Source: Streptomyces sp. NBC_01116 (GTDB lineage Bacteria > Actinomycetota > Actinomycetes > Streptomycetales > Streptomycetaceae). Taken from it: a DNA stretch of 64,000 nt. Positions 44,149 to 51,511 of this stretch are shown piece after piece (the first letter of the stretch is position 1; each line of letters opens with the position of its first letter). The notes beneath the pieces are model-generated. The model was not told where the DNA came from. It made no database searches and saw nothing but the letters and a program-made list of their open reading frames with translations. A program made the position numbers and the translations under genes. The stretch lies in contig NZ_CP108644.1 in NCBI RefSeq assembly GCF_041435495.1, positions 6,371,501 to 6,435,500 on the forward strand, read 5' to 3'.

Positions 44149-45675
44149 ATGGCATCACGGCGGGATGAGCTCAACGCCTATACCTTTGCGAAGCGGAGGT
44201 TGATCGCACAGTTCCTGCAACCCAACCCCACAGGCTCCGAGGAAGGCGCCCCCAAACCGCTGCGTGCGGTACTGCCCGGGGCCATCGTCGCCGTCGTGGT
44301 TCTCGCCGTCTTCGGCGCCTGGGGCATGTTCAAGCCGGTGGCCCCACAGAAGTGGGACGCCGCCAAGGAACACGTCATCATCGCCAGCAAGTCCACCACC
44401 CGGTACGTGGTGCTGGAGACCGACGGCAAGAAGCAGTTGCACCCGGTCCTGAACATGGCCTCCGCCAAGCTCCTGCTCGCCCCGGACAAGGGCACCGTCG
44501 TCAACGTCAACGAGTCGGTCCTGGACAGCGGCAAGATTCCGCACGGCGCGACGCTCGGCATCCCGTACGCCCCCGACCGGCTCCCCGACTCCAAGGAAGC
44601 GGGCGCGGCCAAGCGCTGGGCGGTCTGCGAACGGCCCGGCGAGGGCGGCAGGGCCATCCAGAAGGCGACCTTCATCTTCGCCGAGCGCGAGGAGAAGAAG
44701 ACCGAGGGCAAGAACGCCCTGGGCGGCGGTGAGCTGATGTACATCGAGGGACCGGACCGGACCCGCTACATCGTGGACGCCTCGGGCAAGGCCTACCCCG
44801 TCCAGAAGGACGAACTGCTCCTGCGCACCCTGGTCGACCAGGACGCCAAGCCCCAACGGGTCTCGGCCGCCTGGCTGGCGACGCTCCACACCGGGGCCCC
44901 GATCACCTTCCCGACCGTGGACGGCACGCCCGGGGCGCCCGCAGGGGCCCCCGGCACCCTGGACGATCAGTCGAACCGGGTCGGCATGGTCCTGACCGCC
45001 ACGGCGGGAACCAGGACGCAGAGTTACGTCGTCCTGCCGGGCAGGGTCGCCCCCGTCTCGGACTTCACCGCCAAACTCCTGCTCAGCAGCCGGCAGTTGG
45101 TCAACCTGCAGCAGGCGGGCAACGCCAAGCCGGTCAGCGCCGCCGAACTCGAACCGGGCGCCCCCTTCAACCAGAAGAAGGACTGGCCGGTCAGCAAGCC
45201 CGAGCCCGTCAACTCCCCGGACGTCAAGAAGGGCAGCCGGAACACCGTGTGCAACGTACTGCGCGGCGTCGACGCGGACAGCGGTGCCACCACGCTGAGC
45301 ACCTGGGTGGGTACGGGCTTCCCCGCGACGCTCCCCACCGGCTCCAGCAGCGCCTACGTCACGCCGGGATCGGGCGAGTTCTTCCGCCAGTTCAAGGGCT
45401 CCACGACCAGCGCCGGCTTCCTGTTCCTGGTCACCGACACCGGCCTGCGCTACGCGATGCAGTCCAACAGCGACAGCGGCCAGGACGACTCCGGCATCGG
45501 CGCCTCCGGTTCGAAGAAGGACCGGGAGTCCCAGCAGCAGGAGGCGCAGCAGGCGCAGAACCGGCTCGGCTACAAGGACGTCGACCCCAACCCCGTACCG
45601 GCGGTCTGGTCCGCCCTCCTGCCGACCGGCCCCCGGCTCTCCACCGGCGCGGCCAGTCAGCCGCAGGGTTCGTGA
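44149..45675 (+). CDS. eccB: Type VII secretion protein EccB
   Basis: 508 residues. The conserved cytoplasmic start MASRRDELNAYTFAKRRL is diagnostic; one membrane helix follows at about 45-66 (LPGAIVAVVVLAVFGAW), then an extracytoplasmic repeat domain with conserved Cys residues (WAVCERP, NTVCNVLRG) and GLRYAMQSNSD. EccB is the outward-facing part of the ESX complex. GGGAGAAGGG precedes the ATG by 8 bases. The stop overlaps a possible GTG of the mycosin gene. Confidence 0.94.
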   Translation: MASRRDELNAYTFAKRRLIAQFLQPNPTGSEEGAPKPLRAVLPGAIVAVVVLAVFGAWGMFKPVAPQKWDAAKEHVIIASKSTTRYVVLETDGKKQLHPVLNMASAKLLLAPDKGTVVNVNESVLDSGKIPHGATLGIPYAPDRLPDSKEAGAAKRWAVCERPGEGGRAIQKATFIFAEREEKKTEGKNALGGGELMYIEGPDRTRYIVDASGKAYPVQKDELLLRTLVDQDAKPQRVSAAWLATLHTGAPITFPTVDGTPGAPAGAPGTLDDQSNRVGMVLTATAGTRTQSYVVLPGRVAPVSDFTAKLLLSSRQLVNLQQAGNAKPVSAAELEPGAPFNQKKDWPVSKPEPVNSPDVKKGSRNTVCNVLRGVDADSGATTLSTWVGTGFPATLPTGSSSAYVTPGSGEFFRQFKGSTTSAGFLFLVTDTGLRYAMQSNSDSGQDDSGIGASGSKKDRESQQQEAQQAQNRLGYKDVDPNPVPAVWSALLPTGPRLSTGAASQPQGS

Positions 45676-45689
45676 ACGGGGGCACGGAC

Positions 45690-46946
45690 ATGGCGACCCA
45701 CGACCACCCCCGCCCGGCCCGCCGCCTGCTCATCGCCACGGCGGCCGCGGCCGTCCTGGTCGTCACCCTGCCGGCACTGCCCGCCGCAGCGGACGACTCC
45801 ACCCAGTGCACGTTCCCCTCGAAGAACTACCCGGGCCGCCCCTGGGCGCTGCAACGCGTCCTGTTGGACGAGGTGTGGAAGCAGTCCACCGGCAAGGGCG
45901 TACGCGTCGCGGTCATCGACACCGGCGTCGACGTCAGGAACAAACAGCTCAAGCCCGCCGTGGACACCGGGGCCGGCCGCAACTTCCTGCCGAAGAACCT
46001 CAAGGCCGACGACGGGACGAAGATCGAGCGCGGCAAGGAGAACGGCACCACGGACACCGTGGGCCACGGCACGAAGGTCGCCGGCATCATCGCCGCGCGC
46101 GAGATGAAGGGCACGGGCTTCAGCGGCCTCGCCCCCGACGCGACGATCATCCCGATCCAGCAGAACGACGCCGAGGGCAACGGTACGACCGACAGCCTCG
46201 CCCGAGCGATTCAGTACGCCGTCGACGACGCGGACGCGGACATCATCAACATCTCCCAGGACACCGCCGACGCCGTGAAGCCGTCCGAGCTGCTGCGGCA
46301 GGCCGTGGACAACGCCCTCGCCCAGGAGGTCGTGGTCGTGGCCTCGGCAGGCAACGACGGGCTGGGCGGCAACGTCAAGGAGACCTACCCGGCGTCCTTC
46401 GAGGGCGTCCTCGCCGTCGCCTCCTCGGACCGGAACAACGAAAGGGCGGCCTTCTCCCAGTCCGGCGACTTCGTCGGCATCGCCGCCCCCGGCGTGGACA
46501 TGATCTCCACGGTCCCCGGCGGCGGACACTGCGCCGACAACGGAACCAGCTTCTCCGCCCCCTACGTCGCAGGCGTCGCCGCCCTGATCAAGGCGAAGCA
46601 CCCCGAGTGGACGCAGGAGCAGATCGTCGCGCAGATGCAGCAGACGGCGGAACGCTCGGTGGCGGGCCACGACCGCCTGGTCGGCTGGGGGGTGGTCGAC
46701 CCGGTACGCGCCCTCACCGAGGACGACAAGCCGATCGACCGCCCGATCGCCGGCGAGGGGATGAGCAAGGGCAAAGCCCCCACACCCGCAGAACTCCACC
46801 TGGGCGAAACGGCCGACGAGCGGAACGCCCGCCTGGCGACGTACGTGATGGTCGGCGGCGGCGTCCTGGTGGCGGCCATCGCGGGTACGGCTGTGGCGGT
46901 GCGGGACAAGCGGAGACGCGTGCGGCGACTGGCGGGCGAGGCATAA
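45690..46946 (+). CDS. mycP: Mycosin, membrane-anchored subtilisin-like protease (first copy)
   Basis: 418 residues: signal peptide (LLIATAAAAVLVVTLPALPAAA), subtilase domain with Asp77 (VAVIDTG), His126 (VGHGTKVAG), oxyanion Asn222 (ASAGND) and Ser287 (NGTSFSAPYVAG), then a linker, one C-terminal membrane helix and a basic tail. Mycosins are needed for ESX secretion and complex stability. ATG 45690 has GGGGG about 9 bases upstream; GTG 45672 overlapping the eccB stop is an alternative. The catalytic residues are intact. Confidence 0.92.
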   Translation: MATHDHPRPARRLLIATAAAAVLVVTLPALPAAADDSTQCTFPSKNYPGRPWALQRVLLDEVWKQSTGKGVRVAVIDTGVDVRNKQLKPAVDTGAGRNFLPKNLKADDGTKIERGKENGTTDTVGHGTKVAGIIAAREMKGTGFSGLAPDATIIPIQQNDAEGNGTTDSLARAIQYAVDDADADIINISQDTADAVKPSELLRQAVDNALAQEVVVVASAGNDGLGGNVKETYPASFEGVLAVASSDRNNERAAFSQSGDFVGIAAPGVDMISTVPGGGHCADNGTSFSAPYVAGVAALIKAKHPEWTQEQIVAQMQQTAERSVAGHDRLVGWGVVDPVRALTEDDKPIDRPIAGEGMSKGKAPTPAELHLGETADERNARLATYVMVGGGVLVAAIAGTAVAVRDKRRRVRRLAGEA

Positions 46947-46989
46947 CGACGGGAACGGTGAAGAACAGTGAAGACTCGGTCATGAGACA

Positions 46990-47040
46990 AGTCACGTGAC
47001 TCTCAAGTCGATTGGCGCTGTCGTACACAGTGACTAGAGT
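46990..47040 (+). promoter_or_regulatory. HrdB-type promoter with upstream palindrome
   Basis: TTGGCG (47012-47017), a 17-bp spacer and TAGAGT (47035-47040) match the Streptomyces housekeeping consensus closely. A 12-bp perfect palindrome AGTCACGTGACT (46990-47001) ends 10 bp before the -35, a typical activator or repressor position. It would drive the secretion-substrate operon starting at 47133. Confidence 0.7.
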
Positions 47041-47132
47041 TGTCGGGATGAGATCGGATCGGCTCGCGCGAGTGCGATAGCAACGCGGAACGATCCGAGC
47101 AAACGGGGATGCGGAACGGGGAGGACGGCATT

Positions 47133-47576
47133 GTGACCGATCCAGGTGGCGGTGGCGGTACGGGTGACCTCAGGCGCGGAGTGGGTGCGCTGGAGACGTT
47201 CAAGAGTCGTGTCGACGCCCTGCTGGCGGACTTCGAGGGCTCGGCCGCCAGCAAGACGAAGGTCGCCGACCAGAAGGTCTCGCGGGCCTCACTGAGCGGC
47301 CCGAACGCACGCTTCGCCGAGGCGGACGGCCTCTACACCCAGTACAACCGGGTCCACTCCTCCCTCGTCTCGCTCTCCAAGTCCCTCGGCGATCAGATCG
47401 AGTACCTGAGCCTGGGCGTGCACGCGGCGGCCGTCGGCTTCGACAACGTCGAGGACGACATCAGGCGGCGGTTCTACGAGATCCAGAACCGTATGGATGC
47501 GGACCGAGAGAAGCACGCGCGGCCCGAACAGGCCGATGAGAAGAAGCAGTCGGACTCCGGATGGGCAGCGGAATGA
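47133..47576 (+). CDS. Small helical type VII-associated protein
   Basis: 147 residues from a GTG with GGGGAGG 8 bases upstream; ATG 47109 is an alternative without a good ribosome site. A Gly-rich start is followed by about 110 residues predicted as helices (ALETFKSRVDALLADFE, SSLVSLSKSLGDQIEYLSLG, DIRRRFYEIQNRM) and a charged tail. The size and pattern recall the WXG100/helical-hairpin substrate partners, but no WXG is present. It is coupled by an ATGA overlap to the WXG-domain protein, so the two probably work together. Confidence 0.75.
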   Translation: MTDPGGGGGTGDLRRGVGALETFKSRVDALLADFEGSAASKTKVADQKVSRASLSGPNARFAEADGLYTQYNRVHSSLVSLSKSLGDQIEYLSLGVHAAAVGFDNVEDDIRRRFYEIQNRMDADREKHARPEQADEKKQSDSGWAAE

Positions 47577-49243
47577 GCGACGAGAAGCAGCAGGACCTGA
47601 CGCCTGCCGAGCAGTCGGAGCAGGACGAGGGGCGGGTCCAGACCCAGATCGTCGTCACGGACATGACGGAGATGGCCGGCCGGGCTCTGGAATCCTTCGG
47701 CTTCGGCAACCCTCGCACCGGCGGCCGTACTTCCTTCGAGGGACACCAGCTCAACGCCCTCATCGACATGGTGGAGAACTCCAACCCGGAGCACCTGGAG
47801 AGTGCGGGCGAGGCACTCTGGAAGGCCAGGGACGCCATCCGGCGCGCAGGGAAGGAACTGAAGGACCACCTCAAAGGGGTCGACTGGCAGGGGGAGTCCG
47901 GCACGGCCTTCCGCGCTTTCGGCACGGGCCTGGTCGCTCACGCCGAGAAGCTGGGCGACTTCGCGGATGCAGCCGGCACCCAGATCACGGTCGCGGGCAC
48001 CGGCCTGGCGTCGGTCAAGAGCGCCATGCCGCCGCGCGACCGCCGGATGATCCAGACGGACGTGAAGGACATCCTGTTCCCGGCCCGGACGGAGACCAAC
48101 CCGCAGTACGCGGCTGCGCTTGAGGTGGAGAAGAACCGCCAGGAAGCCATCAACCAGATCAACCGGTTGGCGTCGTACTACTCCGTTTCGGAGGAAGTGC
48201 TGGCGGGGCAGGAGCCGCCGCGGTTCGAGGAAAGCCTCGGTATCCGGATGCCGAAACCGCACGGCAATGGCAACCCCTCTCCCGTCCCTGGTGCTTCCTC
48301 CGGGAGCGCCGAAGCCCTTGACAGACCCGCAGTGTCGAACGCTTCGCTGCGCTCGACCGCAGGTGACTCTGCTTCAGTAGGCGTGGTCAGTCAGCCACAG
48401 GGTGAGGTTCTCGGCTCTGCGCCCCTGCCGGACAGAAGCACGGCTACAGAGATCAACAGTGTCGCGCCTCCACAGGCTCCGACGACGATCACCGCAACGC
48501 CTCCGCTACCGTCTCCCACGACCTCGACGGGTCCGACCGGGATGCCGCCGACGACGGTGTCGCCGCCCTTCATGAACACCATGCAAGGAAACCCGTCGCG
48601 TACGGCAGGGCCTCCGACGCAACGGATGGCGAACCCCCAGACCGGCCTGGGCGTGGGCAAGGCGCAGCCCACAGGGGGAGGTCCCGTAGCCAAGGGGCCA
48701 GGTGGCGGGCCCCCGGTGGGACGCCCCAGCCCCATGGCCGGGGGAGGATCGTCCACGAGCCGTCCGCCGGTTGGCCCGCAGTCGCCGATCACCGGCCGTT
48801 CCACGGCGACGGGCGGCCGACCGGTCATCGGCCAAGGCGGTACGTCCACAGTCGGCGGACCTCGCGGGGGAGGCAGGACCGGCATCGTCGGCGGAACCCC
48901 CCAGAGCGCGCCTCAGGGCAGAGCCGCTGCTGGCGCTTCCGGCCAGCGGGGAGTGATCGGAGGGCGCGGAGCAGCAGCTGCCACGTCTCGACCCGGCGGT
49001 CGCCCCGCCCAGCCTTCGGGCGCGAACGGAGTCGTGGGTGCCCCCCGCAACGCCGCCGGCGGCGGCTCGAATGCCAAGGGCTTCACATCTGGCGGGGCAG
49101 GGCTTGTACGCGGTCCTGCCGGTCGGCAGAAATCCCGTCGTGAGGACGATGACAACGGTTCGACCCGTCCCGACTACCTGACGGAAGACGAAGAGACGTG
49201 GAATGCCGGGCGGCGCGGGGCCGTCCCGCCGGTGGTCGAGTAG
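47573..49243 (+). CDS. Large WXG-domain protein, probable type VII substrate
   Basis: 556 residues. The N-terminal ~220 residues are helical with a WXG turn (GVDWQGESGTAF, Trp105). Residues ~225-515 are Pro/Gly/Thr/Ser-rich and disordered. The C-terminus carries Tyr535-x-x-x-Asp539 in DYLTEDEETW, the YxxxD/E secretion signal of the ESX pathway, and ends GRRGAVPPVVE. The layout resembles EspB/PPE-type substrates. The ATG overlaps the stop of the upstream small gene. Base composition is less GC-rich than its neighbours. It has no signal peptide, as expected for ESX substrates. Confidence 0.82.
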   Translation: MSDEKQQDLTPAEQSEQDEGRVQTQIVVTDMTEMAGRALESFGFGNPRTGGRTSFEGHQLNALIDMVENSNPEHLESAGEALWKARDAIRRAGKELKDHLKGVDWQGESGTAFRAFGTGLVAHAEKLGDFADAAGTQITVAGTGLASVKSAMPPRDRRMIQTDVKDILFPARTETNPQYAAALEVEKNRQEAINQINRLASYYSVSEEVLAGQEPPRFEESLGIRMPKPHGNGNPSPVPGASSGSAEALDRPAVSNASLRSTAGDSASVGVVSQPQGEVLGSAPLPDRSTATEINSVAPPQAPTTITATPPLPSPTTSTGPTGMPPTTVSPPFMNTMQGNPSRTAGPPTQRMANPQTGLGVGKAQPTGGGPVAKGPGGGPPVGRPSPMAGGGSSTSRPPVGPQSPITGRSTATGGRPVIGQGGTSTVGGPRGGGRTGIVGGTPQSAPQGRAAAGASGQRGVIGGRGAAAATSRPGGRPAQPSGANGVVGAPRNAAGGGSNAKGFTSGGAGLVRGPAGRQKSRREDDDNGSTRPDYLTEDEETWNAGRRGAVPPVVE

Positions 49244-49271
49244 CAGCCCCAGGGAAGGTACGGAAGCCGGG

Positions 49272-50513
49272 ATGACAGCAGGAATGGGCCGAGCTCGGAG
49301 GCGTGTGCGTGTGCTCGGCGCGCTGGCTGTGGCCGCTTCGTGGAGTGTGGTGTTCGTCGGTGCGGCGCAGCCTGCCGCAGCCGATACACAGTCGAAGCAG
49401 TGGTACCTCAGCGCCATGCAGGCTGAGGAAATGTGGAAGGTCACGACCGGCGAAGGCATCAAAGTCGCTGTCATCGACACCGGTGTGAACTCGTCCACGC
49501 CGTCGTTGCGTGGGCAGGTTCTCAAGGGGGTCGACGTAACTGGGGCACCGGGTGACGAGACCGATGATTACCACGGTCACGGTACGACGATGGCTGAGCT
49601 GATCGCAGGGACCGGCAAGGGGGGAGGTCTGAAAGGACTTGCCCCGGGAGCCAAGATCATCCCTATCCGTATGAGTGACGCCGATTTGATGAAGAAGCGC
49701 TCCACCGTCTTCAGCGACTCCGCGGATGCCATCAGAGCCGCGGCCGACAGTGATGCACAAATCATCAGCATGTCTTTCGGCAGTGAGGGTCGAGAGATTT
49801 CGGAGCATAAAGCGGTCGAATATGCTGAAAGTAAGGGAAAGCTGTTCCTTGCTTCCGTCGGGAACGAGGGGGAGCGAGAAAATATCCAAAGTTATCCGGG
49901 CTCATACGCCGAGGCAGTGGGTGTGGCTTCAGCAGACCGTAAAGGTAGAGTTTCGTCCTTTTCGAGCCACTCGGATGCGGTAGACATCGCTTCCCCGGGG
50001 AGCGACGTTCCCGGGTGGTGCGACAACTCCTTCCAGAGCTACTGCGACGGCGACGGCGGCACCAGCGCAGCCACCGCCATCGCCTCCGCCTCCGCCGCCC
50101 TCGTCTGGTCCCTCCACCCTGACTGGACCGCCAACCAGGTGCTCAACGTCCTCTTCGACACGGCCAGTCGTGACTGGAAGAAGGGCGAGACCAGCAAGTA
50201 CCTCGGTCACGGCCTGATCCGCCCTTCGATGAACGTCCTCAAGGGCAAGGGCGACCCCGGCGACCCGGACGTCAGCCCGCTCACCAAGGAGAGGACGACC
50301 GGCGCCGCCGCGTCCTCCGAGCCCGACGCCTCGGCCTCCGCCTCGCCGCAGCCCGCCAAGAACGGCCCGGAAGGCGACAAGCCCGTAGCGGCGGAAGGAA
50401 CCAAGTCCTCGGGGGACGAAAGCCAGTTGGGCCTGATCCTCGGAGTGGCCGCAGTTGTGGTCGTGCTCGGAGGAGTGGCCTACGCCGTGGTCCGCAGGCG
50501 TAAGGCCGCTTGA
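49272..50513 (+). CDS. Mycosin-like subtilase (second copy)
   Basis: 413 residues: signal peptide ending in QPAAA, Asp69 (VAVIDTG), His103 (HGHGTT), Ser265 (GGTSAATA), an Ala/Ser/Pro-rich linker, a membrane helix (LGLILGVAAVVVVLGGVAYAVV) and a short basic end RRRKAA. It is more distant from the first copy (for example GTSAA rather than GTSFSAP). Codons between about 49650 and 49980 are much poorer in GC than the rest. It may process the neighbouring substrate. Confidence 0.9.
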   Translation: MTAGMGRARRRVRVLGALAVAASWSVVFVGAAQPAAADTQSKQWYLSAMQAEEMWKVTTGEGIKVAVIDTGVNSSTPSLRGQVLKGVDVTGAPGDETDDYHGHGTTMAELIAGTGKGGGLKGLAPGAKIIPIRMSDADLMKKRSTVFSDSADAIRAAADSDAQIISMSFGSEGREISEHKAVEYAESKGKLFLASVGNEGERENIQSYPGSYAEAVGVASADRKGRVSSFSSHSDAVDIASPGSDVPGWCDNSFQSYCDGDGGTSAATAIASASAALVWSLHPDWTANQVLNVLFDTASRDWKKGETSKYLGHGLIRPSMNVLKGKGDPGDPDVSPLTKERTTGAAASSEPDASASASPQPAKNGPEGDKPVAAEGTKSSGDESQLGLILGVAAVVVVLGGVAYAVVRRRKAA

Positions 50514-50586
50514 CCCGCACGTTCCGCATGTACCGGCCGGCGACCCATGCCGGCCTTGCAGAACCAACCGAAAGGGAAAGAGAACC

Positions 50587-50940
50587 ATGGCAGATCAGAA
50601 GGTCTCAGATGCCGCGCTTCTGAAGCTGGAGGGTGACCTCAGCATCAAGTTCGACTCGGTGAAGGGGCAGCTCCGGCAGCTCCACGCGACGATCGACAAC
50701 CTCGAAGGCAAGTGGAAGGGCATCGGCGCCAACCACTTCAACCAGAAGCAGACCGAGATCAACAACCGCATGGTCAGCCTGGCCAAGCAGCTTGTCCGCT
50801 TCCAGGAGTCCATCAAGGCCGCCCGCACCATCTCGGGCGACAACGAGGACGAGATCCGCCAGGCCCTCGCGGGTGTGGACGTTGTCGCCGGGCACAACAC
50901 CGCTGCGAAGGAACAGTCTTCCAGCCTGAACAGCTTCTGA
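50587..50940 (+). CDS. esxB: WXG100-family protein (EsxB-like)
   Basis: 117 residues. Two helices are joined by the turn EGKWKGIGANHF (Trp43, Gly45), the WXG hallmark. The tail beyond the usual ~100 residues is Ser/Asn-rich and has no YxxxD. WXG proteins pair as heterodimers and are secreted by the ESX machine. AAAGGG lies upstream of the ATG. Followed after 36 bases by the second WXG gene. In S. coelicolor the equivalent pair is called EsxB/EsxA; assignment here is by order. Confidence 0.9.
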   Translation: MADQKVSDAALLKLEGDLSIKFDSVKGQLRQLHATIDNLEGKWKGIGANHFNQKQTEINNRMVSLAKQLVRFQESIKAARTISGDNEDEIRQALAGVDVVAGHNTAAKEQSSSLNSF

Positions 50941-50976
50941 CCCTCATCGCGTAACTCGAAAGAAGCGGAGGACCAC

Positions 50977-51273
50977 ATGGGAAACAACGACGGTACGACG
51001 GTCGTCACTTATGCGAGCCTGGATCTCGCGGCCGCTGAGATCAAGAAGCAGGCCAAGCAGCTCGACATGGACCTCAAGGAGATCCAGTCGATGATCGCGA
51101 AGGTCTCGGAGGTGTGGGAGGGCGAGGCGAAGCGCGCCTACACCGCCGCTCAGGAAAGGTGGAGGACGGACGCCGACGCCATCCGCGGCAACCTCGATGA
51201 GATCGCCAGGAAGGTCAGCGAGGCGTCGCCCATCTACCGCAGCGGTGACAAGCGGGCGGCAGCGAACTTCTAA
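50977..51273 (+). CDS. esxA: WXG100-family protein (EsxA-like)
   Basis: 98 residues, the canonical size. The WXG turn is EVWEGEAKRAY (Trp47, Gly49) and the C-terminus carries Tyr87-x-x-x-Asp91 in IYRSGDKRAA, matching the YxxxD/E export signal. It should pair with the preceding protein. GCGGAGG precedes the ATG by about 6 bases. It is the last gene of the substrate operon. Confidence 0.92.
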   Translation: MGNNDGTTVVTYASLDLAAAEIKKQAKQLDMDLKEIQSMIAKVSEVWEGEAKRAYTAAQERWRTDADAIRGNLDEIARKVSEASPIYRSGDKRAAANF

Positions 51274-51351
51274 CGGAGTTCGAGCAACGGAGTTCGAGCA
51301 CGGCTTCACGGCTCCACAGCACCAAGAGCTCCACAGCACTGCACAACACAT

Positions 51352-51384
51352 CAGGGTGGACACGCGCGGGAGGTGTCCACCCTG
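51352..51384 (+). terminator. Hairpin after the esx genes
   Basis: CAGGGTGGACAC (51352-51363) pairs perfectly with GTGTCCACCCTG (51373-51384), loop of 9. Confidence 0.7.
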
Positions 51385-51430
51385 AGCTGTTTCCCGAGGC
51401 GGGCCTGCTCAAGACCGTCGAATCGCAGGC

Positions 51431-51500
51431 GGAGGCAGAGGGGGCGGGGGCGGGACACTCAGAACCATCTGTGTGTCCCGCCCCCGCCCCCTCTGCCTCC
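51431..51500. terminator. 28-bp perfect-stem bidirectional terminator
   Basis: Arms 51431-51458 and 51473-51500 are exact reverse complements (28 bp, loop of 14). It lies between the convergent esx operon (plus) and eccC (minus, stop at 51512), and can end both transcripts. Confidence 0.85.
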
Positions 51501-51511
51501 GCGACCCGTCG

